DNA of 64,000 bases. It comes from Ceratorhiza oryzae-sativae. Lineage: Eukaryota; Basidiomycota; Agaricomycetes; Cantharellales; Ceratobasidiaceae. Of this stretch, positions 33,486 through 44,954 are shown one piece after another. The DNA lies in assembly GCA_030998015.1 (NCBI GenBank), contig JARWMV010000244.1, forward strand, positions 372,001 to 436,000, read 5' to 3'. The notes beneath the pieces were generated by a model. That model saw only the letters and a list, made by a program, of their open reading frames with translations. It did no database searches and had not been told where the DNA came from. The translations under genes and the position numbers were made by a program. Positions within the stretch are counted from its first letter, which is position 1. Every line of letters begins with the position of its first letter.

Positions 33486-35662
33486 TCATGCTACTTTCTG
33501 CTTCGACTTGTTCGTACCAGCCATCCCGATCGCCCACCAGATCCAACCGGCCGCGACCCTTCGGGCCCGCTCGCCAAGTCCGATAACCATTTCGATCGTT
33601 CTACGCACAAGCACCGACTCGCTTGCCCGATCCGGCGACCTGATTGAAAACGGAATCATCACTCGAAGGTTTGGATGTGAGATGGATGTTGCGGCTTTGA
33701 GACCAGACGTAAAGCCATCCTCATGGAACCCTATCACACGTGTGAAGATTGAGAAGCGTGAGGGCCATTAGTATGTTATTCTCGTACCATACTTGGTCCA
33801 AGCACCGGCATACGAGATCCCTCGTGTGTTTTGTATGCTGGGAAGTTCGGATTGTGCACGGACGCTCTGTGACGAATTCAATTCAGTTCAATGTCCTGCT
33901 TTGACTCATCCCTGTGTACCCACCGCTGCGCTTACTACCGGGTGCTCGTATTGTGCATGGGCGACGACCAGATCTGAACGAGGCTCGAATGGGGGATTGA
34001 GCGTAACTAACACAGGTCCGTGTTTTTTCTCGCTTATATGCTGAAGGTGGTTCATACAATCTGGAATAACGTGAGTGGAACAAGGCGACCGGTAGTTTGG
34101 TTATGCTTACATGTCCTGCCGGTTACAGTTAATGCGATGGATTCAAGTGGAAGACTGGGGACAGACATACAGTGCGACCTTGTTTGTGTTTGCGCGCTTC
34201 TCTCCCTGGGCATTTATCTCGGAAAACGTAAGATAGTTCCAGCATGACCAGGCCGCTCGTCGCCTTGGCATCAGCTAGAGTAAGTTCAATCATCAGTTAC
34301 CCAAAAACAGTCTCCACAACTATATACTCGAAAACTTACATCAACATCTCCATGCAGCACCGTCCTGTTCTTATTCCACTCGAATGACCCAAGTATACGT
34401 TCCTCTTCACCTGTCATGCCCAACCCGTTTCGCAACATATTCAGAGTTGTATCCGAATGGGTAGCCAGTATGACATGATCGAACTCTTCAACGCCGCTCG
34501 GAAGGTGTAGTGTGACTTTGGAGGATTTTGGCAAAGTTGACACTGCATGGACTGGAGTGGAAAGGTGGAGGTGACCGTGAGGTAGTTGGGATAGAATTCT
34601 CTTCACGTATTGGTGCCTGCATCGAGGAAAGTCGCACAACGTTCAAAAGAAAGAATAAAATAGGTGGGCACATACGCTCCTCCAGGTATGGTCATCCATT
34701 TCGGTTTACCGGTGACTTGTAACAAATGATGGTTATACATGAACCGGATCAGAGTTCTCGCCGGAAAGTCGAGAGCACACGTATCAGGAGGCGTAGACCA
34801 GATGGCCGCAGTCATGGGCTAGAAATGAATCAGTAAAATCCTCCAAACAAGATGTATGGATCTGACTATGAGATAATCGTCTATAAATTCATTCGAATAT
34901 CCTTCGCGGTCCAAGTAAGCCCCGATACTAAGCTCTTCCTTAGTACCCTTTGTGAACGGGCCAGTTGGTTCTTCCTCTTCTTCAATCAAGCTGAGCGCAG
35001 AGGCGTTGAATCTAACATAATTTTTTAGCCCCGTGTTGAAACGCTCAAGTTCATTCAATACTTGCCGCAGAATATCCCATATCATTCTCCACATTCCTGG
35101 CTTCAACAGGTTCTGTACCTGACAGAACAGCGTTGCCGGGTCCTTTCCCGCCCACTCGAAGAGCCCACCGTCTCGAGACACACTGAACGTCATCTCTGTC
35201 TTGGCGACCGGTACTTTGACATCAGGAAGGTTCAGAAATTTTAGGAAGTTTGGGTACGAAGGTGGGTTGCACACGATCTAGCCAACAGAATACGGTGGTA
35301 AGGGGTATTCGGGTGTGTGTACGGGTTGTGAAAGACTTACAAAGCCACTACACAAATGGGATGAGTTGGCACGGGACCTTGAACTGCGAGAAACCGTCAC
35401 TTACGTATCAACATATACCTCCTCAGCCCCCTCGTCAACGTTAGGACGTTGAAACTTGACTGTATTTGTGTGGCCACCAGGTCTGTCATCCGCCTCGAAG
35501 AGATGAACCTCCCCGTCACTATGCTCATTCAACGCCTACATCTCGATGTCAGGCTAGGCCGTGGCCCAGTCTACCTGGCCCCCAACTCACCCATGTCGCG
35601 GCCAGTCCCGATACGCCTGATCCAACTACCGCGATGCGGGGTTTCTGATACGCAACTACCAT
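33486..35662 (-). CDS. FAD-dependent amine-oxidase-like oxidoreductase (COG2907 type), many exons
   Basis: Start ATG 35662. The N-terminal FAD-binding Rossmann motif is clear: PRIAVVGSGVSGLAATW, then VHLFEADDRPGGHTNTVKF. Exon 1 is 35591-35662 and exon 2 is 35405-35535. A 7-nt microexon (35341-35347) supplies VDTGF, and exon 4 starts at 35277 (IVCNPPSYPNF). Later exons give MTFSVSRDGGLFEWAG, LLKPGMWRMIWDI, KWMTIPGGA, FDHVILATHSD, LMPRRRAAWSCWNYLT (34263 downward), NPPFEPRSDLV, RGISYAGAWTKYG and GFHEDGFTSGLKAA. The stop is at 33486-33488 after a tail with one hydrophobic stretch. The domain order and motifs match the predicted NAD/FAD-binding oxidoreductases often found with cyclopropane-fatty-acid synthases. 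No such synthase is in this window. Substrate unknown. About eight to nine exons. Confidence 0.8.
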
Positions 35663-36112
35663 GTCTGCCGCACTCTAGGAGATTCTGAGAGTCTAGGGCT
35701 CAGCTGTGGTTGTCGGGCGTGATGTGTGTTGTCACTTGCGCAACAAATGACGGTGCGTTGATCGGAAAACATTGCTCGATCGATCGACCGCAGGCTCGGC
35801 GCTTACGGTTGCTATTGCTGATCGCAGTCTCGGCCTCATCTCCAATCGTCGTGTCGGGGTATTTGAAGGTGAGCCTTGGGATCGAAAAATACAATCGATA
35901 TAGACTATATAGCATTTCTAACATCGGCCAACGCGTGACACTCGTCGAATCTACGAGGCCATCGTGATCGATTTTCATTGGCTCAGCCGAACCCCGAAAA
36001 TCTAGCTAGGATATACGTAGTCTCTTCCACATCCGGTCTAGGTCGCTCCACCCTTCGGCGTCGTTAGGGTTCGGATCACTCGTTCCTCGCAACCGAACCC
36101 TCGTGCCTCGGG
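35663..36112. other. Intergenic, no gene seen
   Basis: 450 bp between the oxidoreductase start and the left inverted repeat. Only chance ORFs. Confidence 0.4.
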
Positions 36113-36190
36113 TCTCCCTAGACCGTCTGTAAGGATTTCTTGGAGAGCAGGCTTGACTTAGCGAAATTTCGGGTGTGGCTCCCATCGAAG
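36113..36190 (+). repeat. Left inverted repeat framing the DUF6589/helicase pair
   Basis: Contains CCGTCTGTAAGGATTTCTTG and GGAGAGCAGGCTTGACTTAG, then an AT/CG-rich part ending CGAAGCG. It matches the reverse complement of about 44045-44118 with a few substitutions and small gaps over ~70 bp. It begins about 90 bp beyond the DUF6589 stop codon. Confidence 0.6.
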
Positions 36191-36277
36191 CGGGACTTAG
36201 CGAGATGTCAGTCGGCGCTTCTTGGATAAGACTTTTTGATTAGTACAGGTTGTAATGCGAGTTTACAAAAGGTGTAA

Positions 36278-39200
36278 TCAATCAAAATCAAATGGGTCCT
36301 CTTCCTCTCCGTCGCCGTTGTCGACCATGACATCGAAAAGGTCTTGGGTTTGGGACTCTGTAGGGTCTTTTTTAGTGATAGACGTCGCCTCAGTACTCAT
36401 GTATAGATAAAACAAATAAAAACCAAAGATAAACCCGCTTACCTTGATCTTCGCTGTTCTCAACATCGCGTTCGTCGCCGTTACTGGGTGGCTGATTCCT
36501 ATGCAGTGTGTTGTTTCGTGCCCCGAACCGGTCTCTATTAAATTCCTTAATAGGAGAATTGTGTGCTTCGTACAAATACGATAAGTACAAATAATAGTGA
36601 ATCGTGATCGTACTCACCTTCGAGACTATGAAGCCCCAATGATAGCGCGTCTTTAGCTTGCAGAGTCTTGTCAAGACGTCGAATGGGGTCGTATTCGTGG
36701 ACTTTGCTTTCGACGAGCGACTTTGTGAGCGCATCAAGGTCGGCTTGAAGGTCTGGCGCCGTGTGGTGGTTTGAATTACGAGGAGCGAGCGATGTATTGA
36801 CCTGGGTTGCTAGTTCTCTCAAGACGGAGATGCAAGGCGAGACTTCGGCCAGCCATTTCCAAGTCGCATTCGGTCCTCGGGCTTTATAGATAACCTGAGT
36901 CAACATCGTTAGAGGATCGAACAGTCTGAGAAGATCGACGCACTTACTTTGATCCAGTAATTCATATCCTCCTGGAGGAGATCTACTTCCTTCCATCCGT
37001 TCTCCTTACCTGTTGTGTTAACAAGCATATTAGAGAGTATAAGATCGCTGGTTCGATAGAAGATATAAATTATATGCGAACGATTTAAGTTTTTAGCTTT
37101 ACGTACCGCAGCGGTTTTGGCCAAGCGTGTGTAAGGTTATGGCGCAATCGTAACAGCTCGCCCGCATACTGGCTTCTTCCCGAGCCCCGAAAAAGAATTG
37201 CCCAGACCTTCAGTATAAGCTCGACCATGGCCATGTTGCCGCATTTTACCGAAGTCACAAAGCAGCGAAAGAGCAGCGCATCACGGATATAGAGTATGCT
37301 ATTTCGAAGCACGTCGTCGGTCCCAGCTTCTTCGGGTGTGGTGAATCGATTAATAGCGGTAGATACGACTGATTTCAGTCGTTCCCAAGCCTTGTCATCC
37401 GGTAGGCTCGCCAGCTGCGCCCCAAAAGACTGGAGCGATTCGCGTCTAGATTCAATTCGTACAATATCCAAGAGACGAGCGTAGAGTGAGTGAAACGTAA
37501 GATCTTGCACAGTTCTGTACTTGGGAGGTTGGCCGATCGGAATGTTCTTTCGCTTCAAAATCTCGTTTTGTCTCCAAAGGGAGGCGGGACCATCTTTTGG
37601 TCGGGTGTTAGGTTTTCCAAAATGAGTATGCAGAATTCCGTTGACTGCAGTTATTCGAATGTGGAATAGACTTGCAAATGGTACTAAGTAGCTCAGGTTG
37701 TCCACGGTGCCCTTGATGTGCACAGGCGTGCGCATGTACAGAGTTCGCACATCTCTAACGGAGAGAAGGCGGCTAATCGTAAGCAAGTCACCGGTAGCTA
37801 TACATAATCGCTGCCTGAATAGCTCAGATTTGTCGATCTGAGTGATGCGTCGAAGTTCCTCGGTAACTGTTGCGTTGCCATTCGCTGAAGCTTGCTCAAT
37901 ATGAAGCGTTGGCAGTGGATAGAACTTCGACACCCGAAGAGGAAGAAGTGGTCGGATTAGAGGCCGAAGTGTTTCGTTTGCTTGGTTCCGAAGTATCAGC
38001 ATAAGTTCAAGGTGCACATAAGTACACTACTTACGCTTTTTGAACTTCTTGAACGATTCCCCTGCGTGTTCGACAAGAATTTTGATTGTCTCATAGACAA
38101 ATTCATTTCGAAGGTTTAGTTCGTCCTCCGGGGTCGGCATAATGTCTGACATCTTGAGGTCGGGCGCATTTTGAACTGAATCTAAGTATTTATTGAGATC
38201 CAAAGCTTCGTCGATTGCTTCTGGGCCACAGCTGGGGGGTGGGTGAAGTTCTACTACTGTAGAAGCCGTACCGCTTTCAAAAGATCCTTGAAGACCTTTA
38301 TTAGTGAGCCGGGATGTCAAATAAATGGATTGGCTAACCAGTGTTCTTGACACGTTGCTCTGCAGGCTTCTCGTCAAAATTGACGTTGTCCCATACAAAC
38401 ATTGACTCACATCTTGCGACCACGCTCCGAAAGCGCTCAGTACAGGAACGATTAAGGCTTGAGGTAGACTCCAGAAGCGTACTATAGGATACGCCCAATC
38501 CTACTCGATTCAAGACGTTAATTGTTGCGGCGTGGACCCCGGAGCTGTAAAGGTAAGCTGTAAACCCTTTGGCAAAGAGATTTGCTCGCTGCGATCGCTT
38601 CAGCCACAGTATTGATCCCACAACAGATAACGTCTACAAGAGCGTCAGTTGATTCTACAGGTTTGGTTTCAAATACAAGCATAAGCCTCTCACAGTTGGT
38701 ATTTCATCCTGTTTTGCTTCAGACAAGTGTTCGCCATCTTTGACAAAAGACTCCAAGAGCGACACAAAATAAGGCATATGATCGCATAAATGTCTATGGA
38801 CTGTGTTTGGAGACCAATCCTTGAGCCAATCTACTGTGAATGAATTTGCTGATGCGCATATATGGTTAATAAAACGTTTTTCAGTAAGTAAATTGAGTTA
38901 GATCTATACCCACCAGCTGTATTCAGATAATGATGCTTTTCCATCTGCTTGCCTTCTCGCAGAATCTCTTGACGTGCAATTTCTTTTGCCCAAGCTGTTG
39001 GATGTCACACGTGGCTGCACGCATTGAGCCATGTGATTCGTATCTGTGTATTTAGGCATCGCAGTAGAAAATTTTACAAGAGAGAGAGATTTCACCTAAC
39101 CACCATGTAGCCTGCCCGCTACCTCGAGTTTAACAGGTTATGAGCCCCGACAGCCTGTTCTACTTGCGCTTATTCCTCACTCTTATCTCACTCGAAGACC

Positions 39201-40899
39201 CGACCATTCTTTTCTGTCATTGTATGCACTCTAGTCAACAACATCCGTATCTGTATGCGGAGCGACATTTTGCCATATGTGGCACTTGGCATAGACAGGC
39301 ATCCGTTCGGGAGGAGTAGTGGAGACAGACGAGGAGGACCGAGGGGCAGAGCGGTGGCGAAGGCGAACGGTCAAAGCCGTGGCGCAATGCACGGCGCTCT
39401 CTCCAAAGGCTCGAAAGAGCAAGGTCAGCAAACTGCAAACCTACCCGAAGCTAACGGAGTACCAGACCACCCGGGTGCATCGGCGCTACGATGGGGTAAA
39501 AGGCTGGATGAATGCTCGAGGCGGGGGGACGGCAGAAATTGCTGAAAATTTTCGCCGATGAAGTCACGTGACTATCCAGAAGACCCGATGATCCGAGGCT
39601 GGAGCAGGGGTTGCTCACAGGGACGGACAACTGAGGCAGGACGAGCCGTGATAGGGCGAGCGTGCGGACTCCACTCGAGGCGGGTGTGAGAGGGCATGCA
39701 TTAGCGAGCGCGGGGGTGCTACATGTCGATTGGGCTATCGACAACGCACGGGCGCGACTCGTAGGCCAAGTCTTTATGCTCGGATTTTGGCGCACAAACA
39801 GGCGACGGACGGTCAGACCTACCGAGGGTTGCCTAGGGCGCAAGACGGCGATATATGCGGACAATCCGAAGACGCCGATTCGAAGCCTGGCGAGGCCAAA
39901 CGTATTGGTCATCGAACCGACGGACCGAGTCGGTATACTCTCGAAGCGCGAGGTCAATGCAGCGCATTCGATGCTCATCTCTGAGCTTTTTGGACGAACT
40001 TGACGAGCGAACGCCAAGGCGAGGGTCAAGAACAGAAGGATAACCCTTCGATGTCCATGAACGACAGACGCAAGACCGCTTAGATTCGTTAAACCGTAGA
40101 TTTGATCCCTGTAAGCGCCGCTGAGCCATGGGTGTTCCGGTCCCTGAACGATGTAGCGGAGCGCAGATCCAGTGGAGCGAAGGAGTGGCGCCCATGAGGC
40201 GAGTAGCCTGTCCTATGCTGAGTTCTTTTGACCAAGTTCCCATTGTTCCTATTTTCGTTTTTATTTTGTCATTTTTGCTCAGACTGTACATTTTCTTCTG
40301 TTTTCTTTCTGTTCTCTCTTTTCTGCTTACACCCACGTTTGAGGGGGTGTGTTGGATGTCACACGTGGCTGCACGCATTGAGTCATGTGATTCGTATCTG
40401 TGTATTTAGGCATCGCAGTAGAAAATTTTACAAGAGAGAGAGATTTCACCTAACCACCATGTAGCCTGCCCGCTACCTCGAGTTTAACACAAGCTCGTAC
40501 TGACTGCGCATCTTCGGCTTCGCTTAAAGTGAGATGAAAACTGGAATCTGTTTTAGCCCTCTGGTCTCCGTAATCGTATGCACACATTATCTCGACCATT
40601 TTTGCAGCGGTAAGCTCGTTTTCACTAAGAAACCGTCGAGCAGCATCAATACGCTGGTAAATTGGGTTGGAAGTACCAATAAAAGATCTCCGTGGTCGCT
40701 TTCTGGGTCGCTTGGGGAGGAGACATTGTGGAGTAAGATTATGAAAATTTGCTGCCTCCTCAAGACCACCTTGTGCAACTCGTCTGCGTGCTTGTCCTAG
40801 GCGCGCAGCATCGCTCTTAGGTCCTCTAGAGTCAGTAAATGCGCTATCCTCAAGTTCAGAAAGATCAGAATCCAGTAAGTGCTTTTTGTGGCAAGACAT
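36278..40899 (-). CDS. DUF6589 protein gene, interrupted by a TRIM element
   Basis: Start ATG 40899 (MSCHKKHLLDSDLSELEDSAF). Exon 1 continues to the insertion site and resumes at 38995 (the frame is continuous if the insert and one CAAGC are removed), ending at 38914. Next exons read DWLKDWSPNTVHRHL and LSVVGSILWLKRSQR...FVWDNVNFDEKP. The DUF6589 core is at 37085-38017 (GDLLTISRLLSVRD, DLTFHSLYARLLDIV, DALLFRCFVTSVKCGNMAMV, RLRHNLTHAWPKPL) and is followed by LVNTTGKENGWKEVDLLQED near 37010. The acidic C-terminus (NGDGEEEDPFDFD) ends at 36278. The family is expanded in basidiomycetes and of unknown biochemical role. Without excision or splicing of the 1.5-kb insert the product is truncated. 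The 3' neighbour is the left inverted repeat and the 5' neighbour is the divergent helicase. Confidence 0.75.
38996..39135 (+). repeat. 5' LTR of the TRIM
   Basis: 140 bp, TG...CA ends, partner of 40350-40489. Confidence 0.9.
39136..39153 (+). other. Primer-binding site of the TRIM (half-tRNA Met type)
   Basis: GGTTATGAGCCCCGACAG directly follows the 5' LTR. Its complement contains GGGGCTCATAACC, i.e. the CTCATAA anticodon loop with a GGG/CC stem of initiator tRNA-Met, not the tRNA 3' end. Drosophila copia uses the same internal site (GGTTATGGGCCC) primed by the 5' half of that tRNA. Confidence 0.75.
40350..40489 (+). repeat. 3' LTR of the TRIM
   Basis: 140 bp, one mismatch to the 5' LTR. 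Confidence 0.9.
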
Positions 40900-41017
40900 T
40901 GAACCTGTTGACGACAAGAGAGAGAGGAGAAAAAAAGTGATGTATGTGTGTCAAATTTACCTGAAAAGGCTAAGTCTCAGCTCAATTTGCTTTTCACAAC
41001 AGCCACATACGACCACC
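40900..41017. promoter_or_regulatory. Shared divergent promoter region
   Basis: 118 bp separate the two outward-facing start codons (DUF6589 at 40899, helicase at 41018). A purine-rich stretch (GAGAGAGAGGAGAAAAAAAG, about 40918-40937) is the only obvious feature. The spacing implies a bidirectional promoter; no TATA box was identified with confidence. Confidence 0.5.
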
Positions 41018-43913
41018 ATGCCAACTCCTTCAAGCTTGCACACTCGGAATACTCCAACTTCAGAGCCAGACGATGCCAATGGTGAGTGCATACAGTCACT
41101 GGAACATGTCTAGACCCTTCCAATGTACCCATTACGTCATTCGCAGATCCGTCCTCACGCCACCACCTTGTGTCTAAGATCCTTGAAAAAACTGGATTTG
41201 AGGCCCGAGAATTCCAGATAAATGCTGTTGAGGCAGTCTTAGGAGGACAGGATGTTGTTGTGCACGCTGGAACCGGAAGTGGAAAGACATTAATATTTGG
41301 AGCACCACACTTTGTCTGCAAAAAACGAACCTCAATTGTCATATCACCCCTTATTCTCTTACAGCATGATCAGGTGAGCTCATATTCCATGCAAGCTTAA
41401 CAAAAAGAACAAGCTAAACCTCCTTTTAGGAAGAAAGAATGCAAAAAATGGGTCTTACTGCGATTGCCCTCAACAAGGAGGTTCACGTAGAGACTAAGAC
41501 CTGGGAGGTGAGCTATCAATTTGGTAATAATCGTCAACTTCCACTGATTGACTTTGTGGTTCTTGATCGATGATTGATGCTTCCGTAGGAACTTGCTCAA
41601 GGCAAATACGAAATCATTCTGCTTAGCCCCGAAATGGCGCTACACAGTGAGGATGTGCACAAAGTATTTGACAGCGATGCCTTCCGAAAGGCCTTGATAG
41701 CAATCCATGTCGATGAGGCACATACAATTTCGCTTTGGGGAGGAGACTTCCGGAAGGACTATCAAGGACTCGGGCGAATCCGTGCACGATTACCTAAAGG
41801 GGTTCCAGCCACGCTGGTGAGCGCGACATTTCAACCAAACGTCAAACACGATGCAATGTCGACACTCGGCTTTCCTTCGGACCCGTCCAAATACGTCGAT
41901 ATCAATGTCGGGAACGAGCGTCTCAACGTGTACATTGGTGCTCGCCCGATGCAGTATCCATCGTCGTCTTTTAAAGATGTTTTATTACACTTTGATCCAG
42001 ATGAGATTGACCCCATGAATATTCCACACACCATCGTATATATCGACGACGTAAACGACGTGACCGGGGCTGTAATCGCCTTATACGATTGGCTACATCC
42101 ATCACTCCGAGGCCAGGAGTTGATCATGCCTGTACATGCGTGGATGACGCCAAAATACAGGAGCGAAGCAATGGCTAAGTTTGCCTCGGGAGAGGTTAGG
42201 GTAATAATTGCAACAGAGGCAGCTGGAATGGTGAGCCTGAAGCGCCCCGTGTTATCAATGACTGATACTTCTACAAGTACTTAGGGATGCGATATATCGA
42301 AAATCAAGAGGGTGATTCAATTCGGCATTTGTGGCTCTATAGGTGAGTCGCTTAATCTGCAGAAATCAATGTTCTAATATCACGTTCTTTATTGATGCTT
42401 TTCAGACGCATTCATACAGCGAATTGGCCATGTTTGGCGTGGATTGGATGGTAAAGGCGAAGGATGGCTTATTTACGAAAAATGGGTGCCAAACTGTAAC
42501 TCTGAAAAGGCAGCAACCGACAAGGGAAAAGCCTCCACCAACAGGGGAAGGAAGGCGAGTGGCGAGGCCGAGCCAGCCATTGATGCGACCAAGAGTAAAC
42601 TGGGGGTCAAGACCGAACGCAAATGCGACCCTCTGCTCCGTAAGCTGATAGTTGAATCGAAATGTCGGCGCGAGTACCTAAACCGCGTATACAACAATCC
42701 AAAAAGCGGTAAGCGATTAGTTTATGTTTTAATCATTGGTTCACAATTGAATGCTCCTTGCATGGTAGGAGTAGTAGTACCAGCACAAGACCGCTGCGAT
42801 TTATGCGATCCAAACCCCACCGTTCGAGTCCCATCGCGCCAATTCCCAACACAACGAGGTCCGCCAAGGGCTGCTCGTGTTTCTGGACAACCAAACTCTG
42901 ACACGCTCTCTTGCCTCCGCGCCTGGCGGGCAAGTGCCTTTCCCTCTGCGTTTGGTGTCTCACGTATGTTCGGTTCGTCCGCACTCATCAGTGACACCGA
43001 GCTTGAGCGCATTTCACGCTGCGCACCCGTTCCCTCTATTGAGCGCCTTCGGTCTTATCTTGTCAAATGGCCGCATGTCGACTCGCAGCTCGAATCGATG
43101 TGGGAGGCGCTTAAGGCTGGCGGGTTTACCCTATCCAACGAGTCGCCCGCCTCGGAAACCTTGCTTGGTGAACAATCCCAATCGACACCGGGGCCGTCCA
43201 CTCTCATAACAACATCAAGTGCATCAAAGCCTCGACATCCCAAAGGCACTGTAGTAAAGACTCAAGCCAGGGCAACCAAGCGCCCCAGATCGACACGAAC
43301 GCCGGCCGTCGATTATACATGGTGGAGAGGGTTTGCAGGAGAGCGAAACTATGAGGTTCGTCAGAGTAACATGGACGATCTTCGTCAAATGTTAGGCGGG
43401 AAATCGGAGGAGCAAGCAGACAAACAGCCACCCCAACAAACTCGACCTTCCAAACGTCCACGCTTGGACATCGCAGCTGCTCCCCGTTCTGCTCATTTTG
43501 AGCTATCCCCGATGGTGCACGCGACAGCTACGATTCCTTCGACGCCCCATATCGCCAACTCAACATTCAACCCACCTGCGCGGCCTGTCGGACGCCTAAT
43601 TGTACCCTCTCAACGCCCAATGTTGCCCTTTCTCCAACCGAGCCAGTCCTCGAGAATTGCCAGACCCGATCGCCCGCTGCTCGAAAATCCACCCGCTCCA
43701 CTACGCCATCCCTTTCCAATCGTCCCTCCCAATTTTGTGTCTTTTGGCGTCCTCCGAATCCACACCCACAACTCTTCGACGCTAGCACCATACCGACCCT
43801 CTCCTCCACAACCCCATCCGTACCACCACTTCCACAATCATCACCGAGTGCTCGATAATTTGAGGATCTTACTCGGTAATCCCATTGATAGACCTTATTC
43901 CTTCATCTCTTAG
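41018..43913 (+). CDS. RecQ-like DEAH-box DNA helicase, seven exons
   Basis: Exons: 41018-41081, 41147-41373, 41430-41507, 41589-42230, 42285-42342, 42406-42708 and 42769-43913. The 60-nt segment 42709-42768 is in frame and might be retained. Motifs: REFQINAVEAVLGGQD (Q-like), HAGTGSGKT (Walker A), HVDEAHTIS (DEAH box), LVSATFQPN (motif III), then the second RecA domain with VRVIIATEAAGMGCDI. The position of motif VI reads QRIGHVWRG, where active RecQ-like enzymes have a second Arg-rich half, so ATP hydrolysis may be affected. CDLCDPNP marks the remnant of the RecQ zinc region, followed by an HRDC-like helical part (SIERLRSYLVKW) and a ~250-residue Pro/Ser/Arg-rich disordered tail. It unwinds DNA in the family. 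Head-to-head with the DUF6589 gene. Confidence 0.78.
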
Positions 43914-44044
43914 CTTATTCTTTATTCTAATTCATACACTGTATGCTGGGCTAATTTATTCTCTATTTAATACAATTTATGCGCTATGTTTTGGGCTGCT
44001 CTGCCCCGAACCTTCATGGTTGGCGCCTAACTCCCCTGGTCGGC

Positions 44045-44118
44045 GCTTCGAGCCCTCACCGCGAAATCGCTAAGTCGAATCTGCTCTCCGAGAAATCCTT
44101 ACAGACGGTTTGGGGAGT
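44045..44118 (-). repeat. Right inverted repeat framing the DUF6589/helicase pair
   Basis: The reverse complement reads CCGTCTGTAAGGATTTCTCG, GGAGAGCAGATTCGACTTAG and on to CTCGAAGCG, matching 36113-36190. It lies about 130 bp beyond the helicase stop codon. Confidence 0.6.
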
Positions 44119-44380
44119 ACAGTCCAATCTCTTGATACGCAGATTTTTGATACGCAGAAAGCAGCATAAACGCCGGAAACACCGGAGCGCGAGTCAGCTT
44201 TCTTGCTTAGTAATCCCGCCACTCGCTCCTCGGCCTCTACCAGCCCGAGCTTAGTGATGACACAGCCACTGTATAGCCACTGTGTTCCCCCTGTCAAATA
44301 TATGCTAAAATATTCGTTTGTAGGTTAGATATAAGTCGCACAGTGAGCAGGAAAGCAGCGTAAAACTTTTTTGCGTTAAA

Positions 44381-44954
44381 AATGCCTTTCGTATTGACAC
44401 TCTGGTGCATCATCAAGGGTAACTTTCAATATACTTTTCTTATTTATATGCAACTTATTGGTGTTTGCGTTAGATGGATCGTGCTCGAGTAGTTGCTCAG
44501 AGCTCAATACGGCAAAATCTGAATTTTGCACAAAAGCTCGACGTTATTGAGTTTTATCACCGGCACAGGAATGCTCTCACTCTTGAAGGTATGGTTAAAT
44601 CTTCAGGAGCGAGGTTTCCGGATGCATCCAACCACCATTCGCCGCATCGTGGGTGGCGAGCCTCGCATACGTCGCTTTGTGAACGAGAATGCGGCCAAGC
44701 TGCATGACAAGCGAGCGACCGATCCTGCTGGGTGAATCGAACCTATGGATCAGTGTTCCATATTCGACGCTCCCACTCTTCCAGCAACACCAGCAGAGCT
44801 TGCCTCACAACTTGGCCCACAGCCAGAGTACACCGACCCGAGGGTTTACGACATACTTGGGTCCTTCGCACTCGACCATCCAACTGGGGAGGATTTGAGT
44901 CTAGAGCAGCTTATAGAGCGATCACGTTCCAAGGACACATCGCTTTATCAATGA
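44381..44954 (+). pseudogene. pogo/Tigger-type transposase remnant, catalytic core deleted
   Basis: A possible first exon at 44381 and ATG 44474 lead into NLNFAQKLDVIEFYHRHRNA, a CENP-B/psq helix-turn-helix. A frame change near 44600 gives QERGFRMHPTTIRRIVGGE. The DDE domain is missing. The C-terminal end reappears at 44745-44954 (VYDILGSFALDHPTGEDLSL). GATACGCAG motifs at 44133-44158 and, inverted, near 45143 may be relics of its ends, but no duplication could be fixed. Confidence 0.55.

Larger units (their letters stand above)
38996..40489 (+). mobile_element. TRIM: miniature LTR retrotransposon of Copia type
   Basis: Two 140-bp direct repeats (38996-39135 and 40350-40489), TGTTGGATGTCACACG...GAGTTTAACA, differ at a single base (C/T near 39029/40383). 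CAAGC duplications lie at 38991-38995 and 40490-40494. The internal 1214 bp starts with a primer-binding site and ends with a purine-rich stretch (GAGGGGGTG at 40341-40349). No gag or pol domain is recognisable in any frame, so it is non-autonomous. One mismatch in 140 means recent insertion. It interrupts the DUF6589 coding exon. Confidence 0.88.

Noticed and set aside
39451..40378. Long minus-strand ORFs of 181-192 codons inside the TRIM
   Set aside because: They are antisense to the element, overlap one another, have low-complexity composition and show no gag/pol or other motifs; they arise from GC-rich sequence.
40450..40917. Separate 155-codon minus-strand gene right of the TRIM
   Set aside because: It is exon 1 of the DUF6589 gene; its last codons run into the TRIM LTR, and the true continuation is on the other side of the element.
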